NCBI RefSeq assembly: GCF_900218035.1
Contig: NZ_OBMR01000006.1
Span: 1 to 64,000 of the forward strand
Source: Pseudobutyrivibrio ruminis DSM 9787
GTDB lineage: Bacteria > Bacillota > Clostridia > Lachnospirales > Lachnospiraceae
Reading direction: 5' to 3'
Length of the DNA: 64,000 nucleotides
The notes below the pieces were generated by a model. The model saw nothing but the letters and a program-made list of their open reading frames with translations, was not told the origin of the DNA and made no database searches. Shown one piece after another: positions 26,357 to 33,932 of this stretch (within the stretch, counting starts at the first letter, position 1; every line of letters begins with the position of its first letter). The position numbers were made by a program, and so were the translations under genes.

Positions 26357-27598
26357 TTATTTCATCTTCTGTCTTCTTACAACCATTGCAATTCCAAGGA
26401 ATGCCACGGTGTAAGCGCACATAATCCAAAAGTATAATCCTGTCTCATCGTCGGTAATCACACCGCCCATGTATGAAAATGCCACACCTGACGGAATGAA
26501 CTCGCCAATTCTTTGGACGATTGCAGGGAAGAATGTCTTTGGATAGAAATATCCAGACACGTATCCCATTCCAATGTAAAGCATAAATGCCACCAGAATT
26601 TTGTTGATGACACCTACAAGGATTTCAAAAATCATGAAGCCTAATGCAGCAAACATGATGGATACTGGAAGCAATTTGCCTGCAATTTCTCCTAATGTCT
26701 TCATCAGATTTACATCTGTCTCCACAGAATCCAGCACGCCAATATGAATAGCCGCTGCCATCAATCCAAATATCACTGCCATGCAAATGATGTTGATGGT
26801 CAAAAATGGGATATACTCACCAAGCACCTGGGCTACTGCACCGATGCCCTTTGATTTCATGAACCTGATTCTTCCATCCTTTTGGCCAAGGAAAAATGAG
26901 ATGGCACAGAATGAAAGCAGAAGCATGAAGAACAAGAGTATTCCGAGGAAATAGTAGGCTGGTGTAGATAGTCCATCGGAAAGACCAAGCTCTGTGATTT
27001 CTGCCACATTGGTTCTGACGATTAGTGCCGAAATATATCGCATAAACAAATCGTTTATTTTCTCGGAGCGATAGTTTTTATCGAAGCCCTCTTCCTTCAT
27101 CAACTGCCTGAGGGTAAGTATGCCTGTCTCGGAATAAATAATGATGTGAGTTGCAATTGATGAAATCTCGTCCATCATTACATTTGAAATGCCCTTTTGG
27201 CCGGATGTGGCATAGTATTTTAACTTAGCATCGTTTGTCATTGCATCAAGCGCATTGCTGAACTCCTCCGTAATTACGATATAGGCAGAAATATCAGCGT
27301 TTCTCAAAGCCTGCTTGGCAGCCTCTTCATCATCGTACTCCACCAGCTCAATCATGTATCGGCTCTCATCAAGGGTGCCTACCATGTAGATTCCAAGGCT
27401 TATCATTTCATCGTCAGTATCACCAACAACACCTAACTTATAGCGCTGCTGCTCAGATGCATAAGTGTCGCTGTAGATAAGTGCATACCCTGTTACGGAC
27501 AGCAAAAAAGCCACCACTAAAATCATTGCGAGTATTCCGGGTAGCAGTTTAAATATTCGTTTATATTGAATTAGCAAATAATCTTTAAACTTTACCAT
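26357..27598 (-). CDS. ABC-2 type transporter permease (first subunit)
   Basis: A 413-residue membrane protein with one N-terminal span (LLPGILAMILVVAFLLSVTGYALIY), a large outward domain (residues 45-200, RYKLGVVGDTDDEMISLGIYMV...) and about five C-terminal spans. The same layout as its neighbour at 25233-26354 suggests the two form a heterodimeric channel driven by the ATPase encoded four bases upstream. The substrate cannot be told from sequence. The start ATG 27598 is preceded by AGGAAG ten bases away, slightly long spacing. Confidence 0.85.
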   Translation of the reverse strand: MVKFKDYLLIQYKRIFKLLPGILAMILVVAFLLSVTGYALIYSDTYASEQQRYKLGVVGDTDDEMISLGIYMVGTLDESRYMIELVEYDDEEAAKQALRNADISAYIVITEEFSNALDAMTNDAKLKYYATSGQKGISNVMMDEISSIATHIIIYSETGILTLRQLMKEEGFDKNYRSEKINDLFMRYISALIVRTNVAEITELGLSDGLSTPAYYFLGILLFFMLLLSFCAISFFLGQKDGRIRFMKSKGIGAVAQVLGEYIPFLTINIICMAVIFGLMAAAIHIGVLDSVETDVNLMKTLGEIAGKLLPVSIMFAALGFMIFEILVGVINKILVAFMLYIGMGYVSGYFYPKTFFPAIVQRIGEFIPSGVAFSYMGGVITDDETGLYFWIMCAYTVAFLGIAMVVRRQKMK

Positions 27599-27602
27599 AA
27601 CT

Positions 27603-28268
27603 CTATAATCTTCCTATCAAATGAGGAATGTCCCCGTCATACTTGTAAGGCACAAGCTTGCCTTCCTTAAGGATGAAGCATTTGTCGCAGAGCTCTATCT
27701 CCTGCACCTCGTGTGTTGCAATAATCAAAGAACCGCCCTGGCGCTTGAACTGCTCAAAGTATGTGTAGATTCTTTCTTTGCACACCAAGTCAAGAGCCGC
27801 TGTTGGCTCATCCAAAAGCATAAGCTTTGGATTGGAGTTAATAGCGCAGCCGATTGTGAGACGCTTTTTCATGCCGCCTGACATTTGATTTACAGGAACC
27901 TTGATGAACTGGTCGATTCCAAGCATTGCAAGAAAACCGTCCTGAAGCTCCTTCTTCAACTTGTCAGGTTTGTACCACATGCGCAGATTGTCCCAGGCGG
28001 TAAGCTCTGTAATCAGAGGTGTCTCTTGCGGAACGTATGCCACAAGCTCATTTCTTAATTTTGTATTTTTCAGCAAATCCTTGCCATCAATATTGAAAAA
28101 GCCAGAATTAGGCTTTTGAAGTCCCGCTAGAATTGTAAGAAGTGTAGATTTTCCACTACCATTCTCCCCAAGGATTCCCACAATCTCGCCAGGCTCTACC
28201 GTAAAGTCGATACCTGCCAAGACTGTGTGCTTCCCATATTTCTTTTTAACATTCTTTATTTCAATCAT
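27603..28268 (-). CDS. ABC transporter ATP-binding protein
   Basis: A 221-residue ATPase with Walker A GILGENGSGKST (about 33-44), Q-loop VAYVPQETPL, signature NQMSGGMKKRLTIG, Walker B KLMLLDEPTAALD and switch histidine IIATHEVQEIE. Its short length and CcmA-like look fit exporters with ABC-2 permeases. It overlaps the SGNH gene by one base (TAATG) and precedes the two permeases, forming one transport unit. Confidence 0.93.
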   Translation of the reverse strand: MIEIKNVKKKYGKHTVLAGIDFTVEPGEIVGILGENGSGKSTLLTILAGLQKPNSGFFNIDGKDLLKNTKLRNELVAYVPQETPLITELTAWDNLRMWYKPDKLKKELQDGFLAMLGIDQFIKVPVNQMSGGMKKRLTIGCAINSNPKLMLLDEPTAALDLVCKERIYTYFEQFKRQGGSLIIATHEVQEIELCDKCFILKEGKLVPYKYDGDIPHLIGRL

Positions 28269-29341
28269 TACTCAAATAGCCCCTTGTAATTGTAGGTTGT
28301 GTAGAAATCAAGCTCTACATTAATGTATTCCTCGTAGTTGTCCTTTGTCAGTTCATCTGTGCCAGAATACATCCAACCTAAGATCTGTGAATTAATCCAA
28401 TCACCATGATGACATTCATCCCTGTAATTGTCCAGATTTGTTGTAACATCAAACTCATTATTAAATGAGAATAGATGGATATTGTCGCATTCAAGCATTA
28501 GCTCGATTGCATATTTTTCCGCTGCTATCCATCTTTGAACTGTTCCAAGCTCATTTTGTGAGCCCCACCATGCAATAGAGTATGGTGTGAAATAATAGTA
28601 AAACTGAATGTCCGGATTTTCCATTGCAAGCTGAACAACATTCTGTGTGATGTTTTCCTCAACCTGCTGCTTTACCTCATCAACAAATGGCTCTCTAGAG
28701 GTTGGCTCCGCAAATTCGGTTCTATCTCCCAAAACTACATCAGCTCCAAACTCCGCTGTGTCCATCCAGTTGGCATAATCATCGAAGCTTGTGATGCCTG
28801 CTTCTTTTCCAGCTGCTGCATCTGTAAGCATTGGTATGCAGATATCGAACAGTACCTCTTTATTGAAGAAATAGTTTACGTCATTGAAGATATTATCATC
28901 ATATAAGTAATCTGGATAATCTCCCAAATCATCACGAATCCTGTTTGCATCATCCATAATGTAGGAATAATCCAGGGGACGAATCACAAGCTTAAGGTCT
29001 GGATTCACTTCAATGGCATTTGCAATATTGTCGTTAAGCTCCTTGTAAGTGCCACCAGCAAATGTGGTCTTGATTGAATTAACTCCAAACAGTTCATCCA
29101 CTTCGCTAGTCTTGTAATTTTCCGCCATGGATGTGCCAATCACCATAGCATCATAATCGAAGTGCTTGATGATTCCATCGTTTTGGCTTCGCTCATTATT
29201 CAATTCGTAATAAAGGCCTGAAAGGGGTCCGTGATAATGGAAGTATGGATCTACCACAATAATCACACTGGCAAATCCCACCATCAATATCATCAATACC
29301 GCAAGCATAGCGGCCATCCATCTTTTACTACTTTTAAACAT
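28268..29341 (-). CDS. SGNH/DltD-like membrane-anchored acylation partner
   Basis: A 357-residue protein with one N-terminal membrane anchor (WMAAMLAVLMILMVGFASVIIVVDPY) and an outward domain beginning VVDPYFHYHGPL and FDYDAMVIGTSMAENYKTSEVDELFG. The GTSMAEN segment is at the place of the SGNH nucleophile (G-x-S-x-x-x-N). A C-terminal YRDECHHGDWINSQILGWM supplies candidate catalytic Asp/His. Proteins of this kind are paired with MBOAT acyltransferases in alginate (AlgJ/AlgX) and D-alanylation (DltD) systems and move acyl groups onto the wall polymer. It begins eight bases after the MBOAT gene, which supports that pairing. The acceptor polymer is unknown. Confidence 0.78.
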   Translation of the reverse strand: MFKSSKRWMAAMLAVLMILMVGFASVIIVVDPYFHYHGPLSGLYYELNNERSQNDGIIKHFDYDAMVIGTSMAENYKTSEVDELFGVNSIKTTFAGGTYKELNDNIANAIEVNPDLKLVIRPLDYSYIMDDANRIRDDLGDYPDYLYDDNIFNDVNYFFNKEVLFDICIPMLTDAAAGKEAGITSFDDYANWMDTAEFGADVVLGDRTEFAEPTSREPFVDEVKQQVEENITQNVVQLAMENPDIQFYYYFTPYSIAWWGSQNELGTVQRWIAAEKYAIELMLECDNIHLFSFNNEFDVTTNLDNYRDECHHGDWINSQILGWMYSGTDELTKDNYEEYINVELDFYTTYNYKGLFE

Positions 29342-29349
29342 ATATAATC

Positions 29350-30873
29350 CTAAAAATTAAAATATAAAAATGTGCTGATTCCGCTAAGTGAGAAGATGCT
29401 GAGGACAATCAAAAATGCCGTCCAAAGCATAGTGCTTATCTTTAGCTGGAACTCCTGCATCTTTTGGTTTGAATTCTTTGCTCCAAGCACAATAAACAGT
29501 GCAAGGAAATAATAGATTCCAACATATATAAATGGAAGTGAATTTGTAAGCGCTGTTCCATCCAGGAAGTATTTCAACACTGGTGTCTGGAATGCGCTAA
29601 GGATATTCACATCGATGTTGGTGAAATCTACGTATAAAATCTGCTTTATAAACTCAATTGCATCGCCGATTGTATCTGCTCTGAAAAAGATAAGTGACAT
29701 AGCAAAGAATACCTGTGTCAGCATCCATCCAAGGGCAGGGTGCATTTCATCGAAGGTCTTTTTGTTCATGCGAGTGATGATAACAAAGATACCGTTTAGC
29801 ACGGACCATACTACAAAGGTCCACTGGGCACCATGCCAGAATCCACTGAGCAAGAATACGATGAAAAGATTGAAGCATGTCCTTAAATTTCCACGGCGAT
29901 TTCCACCAAGAGGGATGTACACATATCTGGTGAAGAATCGACCAAGAGTGGCATGCCAATGATTCCAAAAGCTTGCAATGTTGAGCGTCTTGTATGGGCT
30001 GTCAAAGTTAACTGGCAAATCTATGTTGAGCATCTTTGCAAGGCCTGTGGCCATGTCGCAATATCCACTGAAGTCAAAATAAAGCTGGAAGTAATATGCA
30101 ATCATTACAAGGATTGCGTTGGTAGCCTTCAAATCTGCCACCTGAGTGTAGCCCCAGTTTACGGCCACACCAAACACATCTGCTATTAATATCTTTTTAC
30201 CAAGACCCATGGCAAACATATAGAAGCCCTTTGCCATATTGTCCCAATCCACAGTCTTTTTGCTTGTATTTAATAGCTGCGGAATCATCTCATCATGGGT
30301 AACGATTGGGCCGGCAACCAGCTGTGGGAAGAAGGTGACGTAGCAAGCATATGTAAGGAAATCATACTTAGGCACCTGTCCTCTGTATGTATCCACGATA
30401 AATGAAATCTGCTGGAATGTGAAAAAGCTGATCCCAAGAGGAAGAGCAATATTCATAAATGGCCAGTCAGTTTTAAATATCGTATTTACGTTATCAATGA
30501 AGAAATCCATGTACTTGAAATAAAAGATTATCCCAAGATTTACTGCCACGCCAAGTATCATAACTGGTTTGCAGGATTTCAGATAGCCTACATTATCTAT
30601 AGTTACTGAATCCAACTCTGAATTCATTGTAGTCGCTTCGAGTATGGCACCGTTTTGCAATCTTTTCATCCACAGGTAAAACAGGTAATTTACGATTACG
30701 CTGGAGATGATAATCAGCAGGTACCCTGGATTGAAATATCCATAAAACCACAATGACATTCCAAGCAGAAAAACAAGACCAAGCTTGTATCGCTTAGTCT
30801 TATTAAGTAAAAAATATCCTAGTATGCAAATTGGTAAAAAAACAAAAATAAAAATATAAGAATTAAATAACAT
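29350..30873 (-). CDS. MBOAT-family O-acyltransferase
   Basis: A 507-residue protein with about eleven membrane spans. MBOAT hallmarks are present: ISFFTFQQISFIVDTYRG, the FWNHWHATLGRFFTRYVYIPLGGNRRG segment and the catalytic-histidine motif LSGFWHGAQWTFVVW. It is of the AlgI/DltB/PatA type that transfers acyl groups across the membrane for O-acylation of surface polymers. It is the first gene of a six-gene unit with its SGNH partner, an ABC exporter and a zinc-ribbon protein. The leader carries the P1 hairpin (30897-31031) that ends just before the GGAG ribosome site, so translation control is possible. Confidence 0.9.
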   Translation of the reverse strand: MLFNSYIFIFVFLPICILGYFLLNKTKRYKLGLVFLLGMSLWFYGYFNPGYLLIIISSVIVNYLFYLWMKRLQNGAILEATTMNSELDSVTIDNVGYLKSCKPVMILGVAVNLGIIFYFKYMDFFIDNVNTIFKTDWPFMNIALPLGISFFTFQQISFIVDTYRGQVPKYDFLTYACYVTFFPQLVAGPIVTHDEMIPQLLNTSKKTVDWDNMAKGFYMFAMGLGKKILIADVFGVAVNWGYTQVADLKATNAILVMIAYYFQLYFDFSGYCDMATGLAKMLNIDLPVNFDSPYKTLNIASFWNHWHATLGRFFTRYVYIPLGGNRRGNLRTCFNLFIVFLLSGFWHGAQWTFVVWSVLNGIFVIITRMNKKTFDEMHPALGWMLTQVFFAMSLIFFRADTIGDAIEFIKQILYVDFTNIDVNILSAFQTPVLKYFLDGTALTNSLPFIYVGIYYFLALFIVLGAKNSNQKMQEFQLKISTMLWTAFLIVLSIFSLSGISTFLYFNF

Positions 30874-30896
30874 CTACTTCTAACTCCGCAAGTTAC

Positions 30897-31031
30897 GGAT
30901 ACAAGCATCCTAGGTTTTCAATGTAGGTTACGGATACAAGCCTTGGTATTGCTTCGTTCCGAGATTGGTCACTTCAGCAACACCAAGAGCTTGTCTCCTA
31001 CCTACTTTCTTAACACTGAGAGCTTGATACC
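30897..31031. repeat. Imperfect palindrome P1 in the leader of the MBOAT operon
   Basis: The inner hairpin GTAGGT...CAAGCTCTTGGTGTTGCT / AGCAATACCAAGGCTTG...ACCTAC (30923-31005, written on the minus strand for the core) is enclosed by a weaker outer pairing that repeats the GCTTGTATCC segment (30897-30906 with 31022-31031). A TATAAT box on the minus strand at 31049-31054 would place the structure in the mRNA leader, and it ends 14 bases before the ribosome site. The core resembles P2 at 39821-39904. No coding frame is present in this 198-base gap. Confidence 0.75.
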
Positions 31032-31071
31032 TACCTGCTCATCTAAATATTATATTTTTTATTAACCACGG

Positions 31072-32349
31072 TTAGTGGAGAGCCTGGGCGATATCTGCGA
31101 TGAGGTCTTCGCTGTCCTCGAGGCCGCAAGATACGCGGATAAGGCCTGCTGGAATGCCAGCTGCCTCCAGCTGCTCATCTGTCATCTGACGATGTGTAGA
31201 TGTAGCTGGGTTTAAGCAGCAGCTTCTTGCATCAGCAACATGTGTCTCAATAGCGATGAGCTTGAGCTTCTTCATGAATGATTCTGCTGCAGCTCTGCCT
31301 CCGTTGAGCTCGAATGAAACTACGCCACATCCTCCGTTTGGAAGATACTTCTGAGCCATCTCATAATATTCATCTCCCTCAAGGTTTGGATAAGTAACCT
31401 TCTTTACCTCTGGGCAAGACTGAAGGAATTTTGCAACAGCAAGTCCGTTTTCAGCATGACGAGGCATACGAACGTGAAGTGACTCTAATCCAAGGTTGAG
31501 AATGAATGCGTTCTGTGGAGACTGGATGCTTCCAAGGTCACGCATGATCTGAGCTGTAGCCTTTGTAATGAAAGCTCCCTCTTTACCAAACTTCTCTGCG
31601 TATGTGATTCCGTGGTAGCTGTCATCTGGAGTGCAAAGTCCTGGGAACTTATCAGCATACGCCATCCAGTCAAACTTTCCTGAATCTACGATACATCCAC
31701 CAACGCCTGCGCCGTGGCCATCCATATATTTTGTAGTTGAGTGTGTAACGATATCTGCGCCCCACTCAATTGGACGGCAGTTTACTGGTGTTGGGAATGT
31801 GTTATCAACAATAAGTGGAACGCCATGAGCGTGTGCCACCTTTGCAAATTTTTCTATATCTAAAACTGTAAGGGCTGGGTTTGCGATGGTCTCACCAAAC
31901 ATTGCGCGTGTGTTATCCTGGAATGCTGCATTCAACTCTTCCTCTGATGCATTAGGTGAAACAAATGTAACATCAACACCCATCTTCTTCATTGTAACAG
32001 CGATAAGGTTGAATGTACCACCATAGATTGATGAAGATGCAACGATATGACTACCGCACTCGCAAACATTGAATAATGCATAGAAATTGGCTGCCTGTCC
32101 GCTGGATGTAAGCATTGCAGCTGTACCACCTTCAAGTGCTGCGATTTTTGCAGCTACGTAGTCGTTTGTAGGATTCTGAAGTCTTGTATAGAAATAGCCT
32201 GATGCCTCAAGGTCAAAAAGCTTTCCCATATCCTCACTAGTGTCATACTTGAAAGTTGTAGATTGTACAATTGGAATCTGTCTTGGCTCACCATTTCCTG
32301 GTGTATAACCTGCCTGCACACATCTAGTTCCAATTCCCTGCTTATTCAT
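31072..32349 (-). CDS. metY: O-acetylhomoserine sulfhydrylase (MetY-like)
   Basis: A 425-residue PLP enzyme of the Cys/Met metabolism family. It has YTRLQNPTNDYVAAKIAALEGGTAAMLTSSGQAA near the N-terminus, the cofactor contact VDNTFPTPVNCRPIEWGADIVTHSTTKYMDGHG with the PLP-binding lysine in STTKY, and the C-terminal ATSTHRQMTDEQLEAAGIPAGLIRVSCGLEDSEDLIADI. Length and sequence fit O-acetylhomoserine aminocarboxypropyltransferase, which makes homocysteine from O-acetylhomoserine and sulfide. The frame extends ten codons upstream, but AGGAGG is seven bases from ATG 32349. It stands alone with a hairpin upstream; no S-box or T-box features are seen. A cystathionine synthase/lyase role cannot be fully excluded. 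Confidence 0.9.
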   Translation of the reverse strand: MNKQGIGTRCVQAGYTPGNGEPRQIPIVQSTTFKYDTSEDMGKLFDLEASGYFYTRLQNPTNDYVAAKIAALEGGTAAMLTSSGQAANFYALFNVCECGSHIVASSSIYGGTFNLIAVTMKKMGVDVTFVSPNASEEELNAAFQDNTRAMFGETIANPALTVLDIEKFAKVAHAHGVPLIVDNTFPTPVNCRPIEWGADIVTHSTTKYMDGHGAGVGGCIVDSGKFDWMAYADKFPGLCTPDDSYHGITYAEKFGKEGAFITKATAQIMRDLGSIQSPQNAFILNLGLESLHVRMPRHAENGLAVAKFLQSCPEVKKVTYPNLEGDEYYEMAQKYLPNGGCGVVSFELNGGRAAAESFMKKLKLIAIETHVADARSCCLNPATSTHRQMTDEQLEAAGIPAGLIRVSCGLEDSEDLIADIAQALH

Positions 32350-32383
32350 GTCTTGCCCTCCTGAAATACTAAAATACAAAAAT

Positions 32384-32425
32384 GGAGTATGCGGTGAATA
32401 GTAACATTATTTCACCACATACTCC
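32384..32425 (-). terminator. Terminator after sodA (or attenuator before metY)
   Basis: GGAGTATGCGGTGAA (32384-32398) pairs with TTTCACCACATACTCC around an 11-base loop, with one C/A mismatch; on the minus strand ATTTTTGTATTTT follows. It lies 40 bases after the sodA stop and 34 bases before metY. Confidence 0.75.
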
Positions 32426-32465
32426 TAAACTTTACCATATTAAAGCGGCATTTTAAATATTAATT

Positions 32466-33083
32466 CTATCTAATTATTTCATCATAACGGGCTGAAACCT
32501 TGGACCAGTCAAGGACCTCCCAGAATGCTTTGATGTAATCTGGGCGCAAGTTTTTGTACTTGAGGTAATAAGCATGCTCCCAAACATCAAGTGCAATGAT
32601 TGGTGTCCAGCCTTTGCCCTCTGATAATGGATTGTCCTGATTCAAAGAATTCGATGCATGAAGCTCACCTGCAGAATCAACTGAAAGGAAAGCCCAACCC
32701 GAGCCAAACTGAGCTGCTGCAAGCTTTGAAAGTTCTTCCTTGCAAGCTTCCACACTGCCAAAAGCTTTGTTTACTGCATCAGCAAGCTTGCCTGTTGGAG
32801 CCTTTGCAGCATCAGGAGAAAACATTTCAAAATAAAGATTATGATTATAATATCCGCCACCTTGATTTCTGATACCCTTGCGCAAAGTCTCATCTGAAAT
32901 CTTATCTAAGTTCGCAAGCACTTCTGCTGCTGGCTTGTCCGCCACACCAGCTTTAGCTGCAAGATCATTGAAATTGTTTGTATAGGTTGCATGATGCTTG
33001 CCATGATGAGTTTCAATTGTGAGCTTATCAATATATGGCTCCAAAGCATCTGTTGCATAAGGCAATTTGATTTGTTCGTACAT
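32466..33083 (-). CDS. sodA: Superoxide dismutase (Fe/Mn)
   Basis: A 205-residue Fe/Mn superoxide dismutase. Metal ligands are visible: His in ETHHGKHHATY (about residue 27), His in GGYYNHNLYFEMF (about 79) and the Asp and His of PIIALDVWEHAYYLKYKN. It removes superoxide, useful to an anaerobe exposed to air. The frame is open 27 codons upstream, but AAAGGAG seven bases before ATG 33083 and the family start YEQIKLPY fix the start. Fe versus Mn use cannot be settled by inspection. A leader hairpin (CTGGC/GCCAG, 33104-33117) precedes the ribosome site and the 849-bp palindrome-rich gap lies upstream. Confidence 0.95.
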   Translation of the reverse strand: MYEQIKLPYATDALEPYIDKLTIETHHGKHHATYTNNFNDLAAKAGVADKPAAEVLANLDKISDETLRKGIRNQGGGYYNHNLYFEMFSPDAAKAPTGKLADAVNKAFGSVEACKEELSKLAAAQFGSGWAFLSVDSAGELHASNSLNQDNPLSEGKGWTPIIALDVWEHAYYLKYKNLRPDYIKAFWEVLDWSKVSARYDEIIR

Positions 33084-33200
33084 GTGTATTCTCCTTTCGT
33101 GTTCAGCTGGCTTCCGCCAGTCCCTTTGGATTTGTATACACATTTTAACATATTGCCTACGCAATTATAATCAAATCTATGTAAAATGTTTCTATAACTT

Positions 33201-33316
33201 CTTGCTGACAGAAAAATGAAATTGTCAGCAAGAATCCTGCTTTGCAGGACAAGAAAATAGATGAATCTATTTTCTTGGTATTTACGATTTCTGTTTTTCT
33301 GATGAAAAACAGAAAT
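33201..33316. repeat. Four back-to-back perfect palindromes upstream of sodA
   Basis: In sequence: CTTGCTGACA/TGTCAGCAAG (33201-33232), TCCTGC/GCAGGA (33235-33249), CAAGAAAATAGAT/ATCTATTTTCTTG with a two-base loop (33250-33277) and ATTTCTGTTTTTC/GAAAAACAGAAAT with a four-base loop (33287-33316). All stems are perfect. None has a convincing T-run, so they are not ordinary terminators. This is the first part of the 849-base gene-free gap 33084-33932. Confidence 0.8.
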
Positions 33317-33361
33317 CTATAGTTTAGCTAGCTTTAGGCTCGCCATATTCTCTGACGCTCC

Positions 33362-33677
33362 AAAAGTATTGAATTAATCATATCCAAAGATTTAATACCT
33401 GAAATGCTGTATTTCCAGCACATTTTGGGCTTCAAAAGTATTAAATCAAGATAATTTTTCATTTTAATACTTCAACTCGCCATTTTAATCGCCATTTTTA
33501 ACAATATGGTAAGTATCCCAGTATTAAAATTTCTTTTTCTTCAATTTCAATACTTTTAAAGCTCTATTTCCATCAAAAATCACTGATTTCACGTATTAAA
33601 AAATGAAATCTCCTCATTTCAATACTTTTCATTTTTCGCCAAGTATTAGAATTCAATATCTTGCTCTTTCAATACTT
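33362..33677. repeat. Array of ten TTYAATACTT motifs in alternating orientation
   Basis: The motif AAGTATTRAA or its complement TTYAATACTT occurs at 33362, 33391, 33433, 33462, 33520, 33545, 33591, 33617, 33641 and 33667. Orientation alternates strictly (+,-,+,-...), so the sites form five head-to-head pairs 20-40 bases apart. Several copies extend to CAAAAGTATTAAA or TTTCAATACTTTT. Two further partial copies occur at 33511 and 33652. Spacers are unrelated in sequence. It could be a set of protein sites or degenerate hairpin units; no open frame of note crosses it. Confidence 0.75.
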
Positions 33678-33745
33678 CACACACCTGCCCTCGCAAACAA
33701 ACAGCCCTCGCCAAACACAGCGCTCCCCCCAGCATTACATTAACC

Positions 33746-33762
33746 CTGTGGCTTCGCCACAG
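33746..33762. repeat. Short perfect hairpin
   Basis: CTGTGGC/GCCACAG with a TTC loop, between the motif array and the larger palindrome at 33770-33888. Role unknown. Confidence 0.5.
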
Positions 33763-33769
33763 TCCCAGT

Positions 33770-33888
33770 TTCAAGCCTGCTTGACCAACATTTATCTGCC
33801 AAAAGTTATGAAGTCAAGGGAGCGAAGCTCCGTAGGCTTGCCCTTGACTGAAATAACTTGGCAGATATGATGTGTCTAGCAGGTTGAA
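33770..33888. repeat. 119-bp imperfect palindrome downstream of the DegT gene
   Basis: Outer arms TTCAAGCCTGCTTGACC.. and ..TCTAGCAGGTTGAA pair with few mismatches. The inner arms ATCTGCCAAAAGTTAT..AGTCAAGGG and CCCTTGACT..ATAACTTGGCAGAT (33793-33866) are almost perfect. A small GGAGC/GCTCC hairpin sits in the loop. It lies just beyond the operon terminator at 33901-33922. No coding frame. Confidence 0.75.
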
Positions 33889-33900
33889 GCAATAAAAAAA

Positions 33901-33922
33901 CACCTCAGCCTAAGCTGAGGTG
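33901..33922 (-). terminator. Terminator of the capFGE/flippase/DegT operon
   Basis: CACCTCAGC/GCTGAGGTG with a four-base loop; on the minus strand TTTTTTTATT follows. Ten bases after the DegT stop. Confidence 0.92.
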
Positions 33923-33932
33923 CCATTTATCA

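Noticed and set aside
32384-32425. SAM (S-box) riboswitch or T-box upstream of metY
   Set aside because: Only one simple hairpin with a T-rich tail is present; none of the conserved S-box or T-box core sequences are seen and the leader is too short.
33362-33677. Possible CRISPR array (ten short repeats at 25-45 base steps)
   Set aside because: Repeats alternate in orientation, are only about 10 bases long, vary in sequence and have unequal spacers; no cas genes are in the window.
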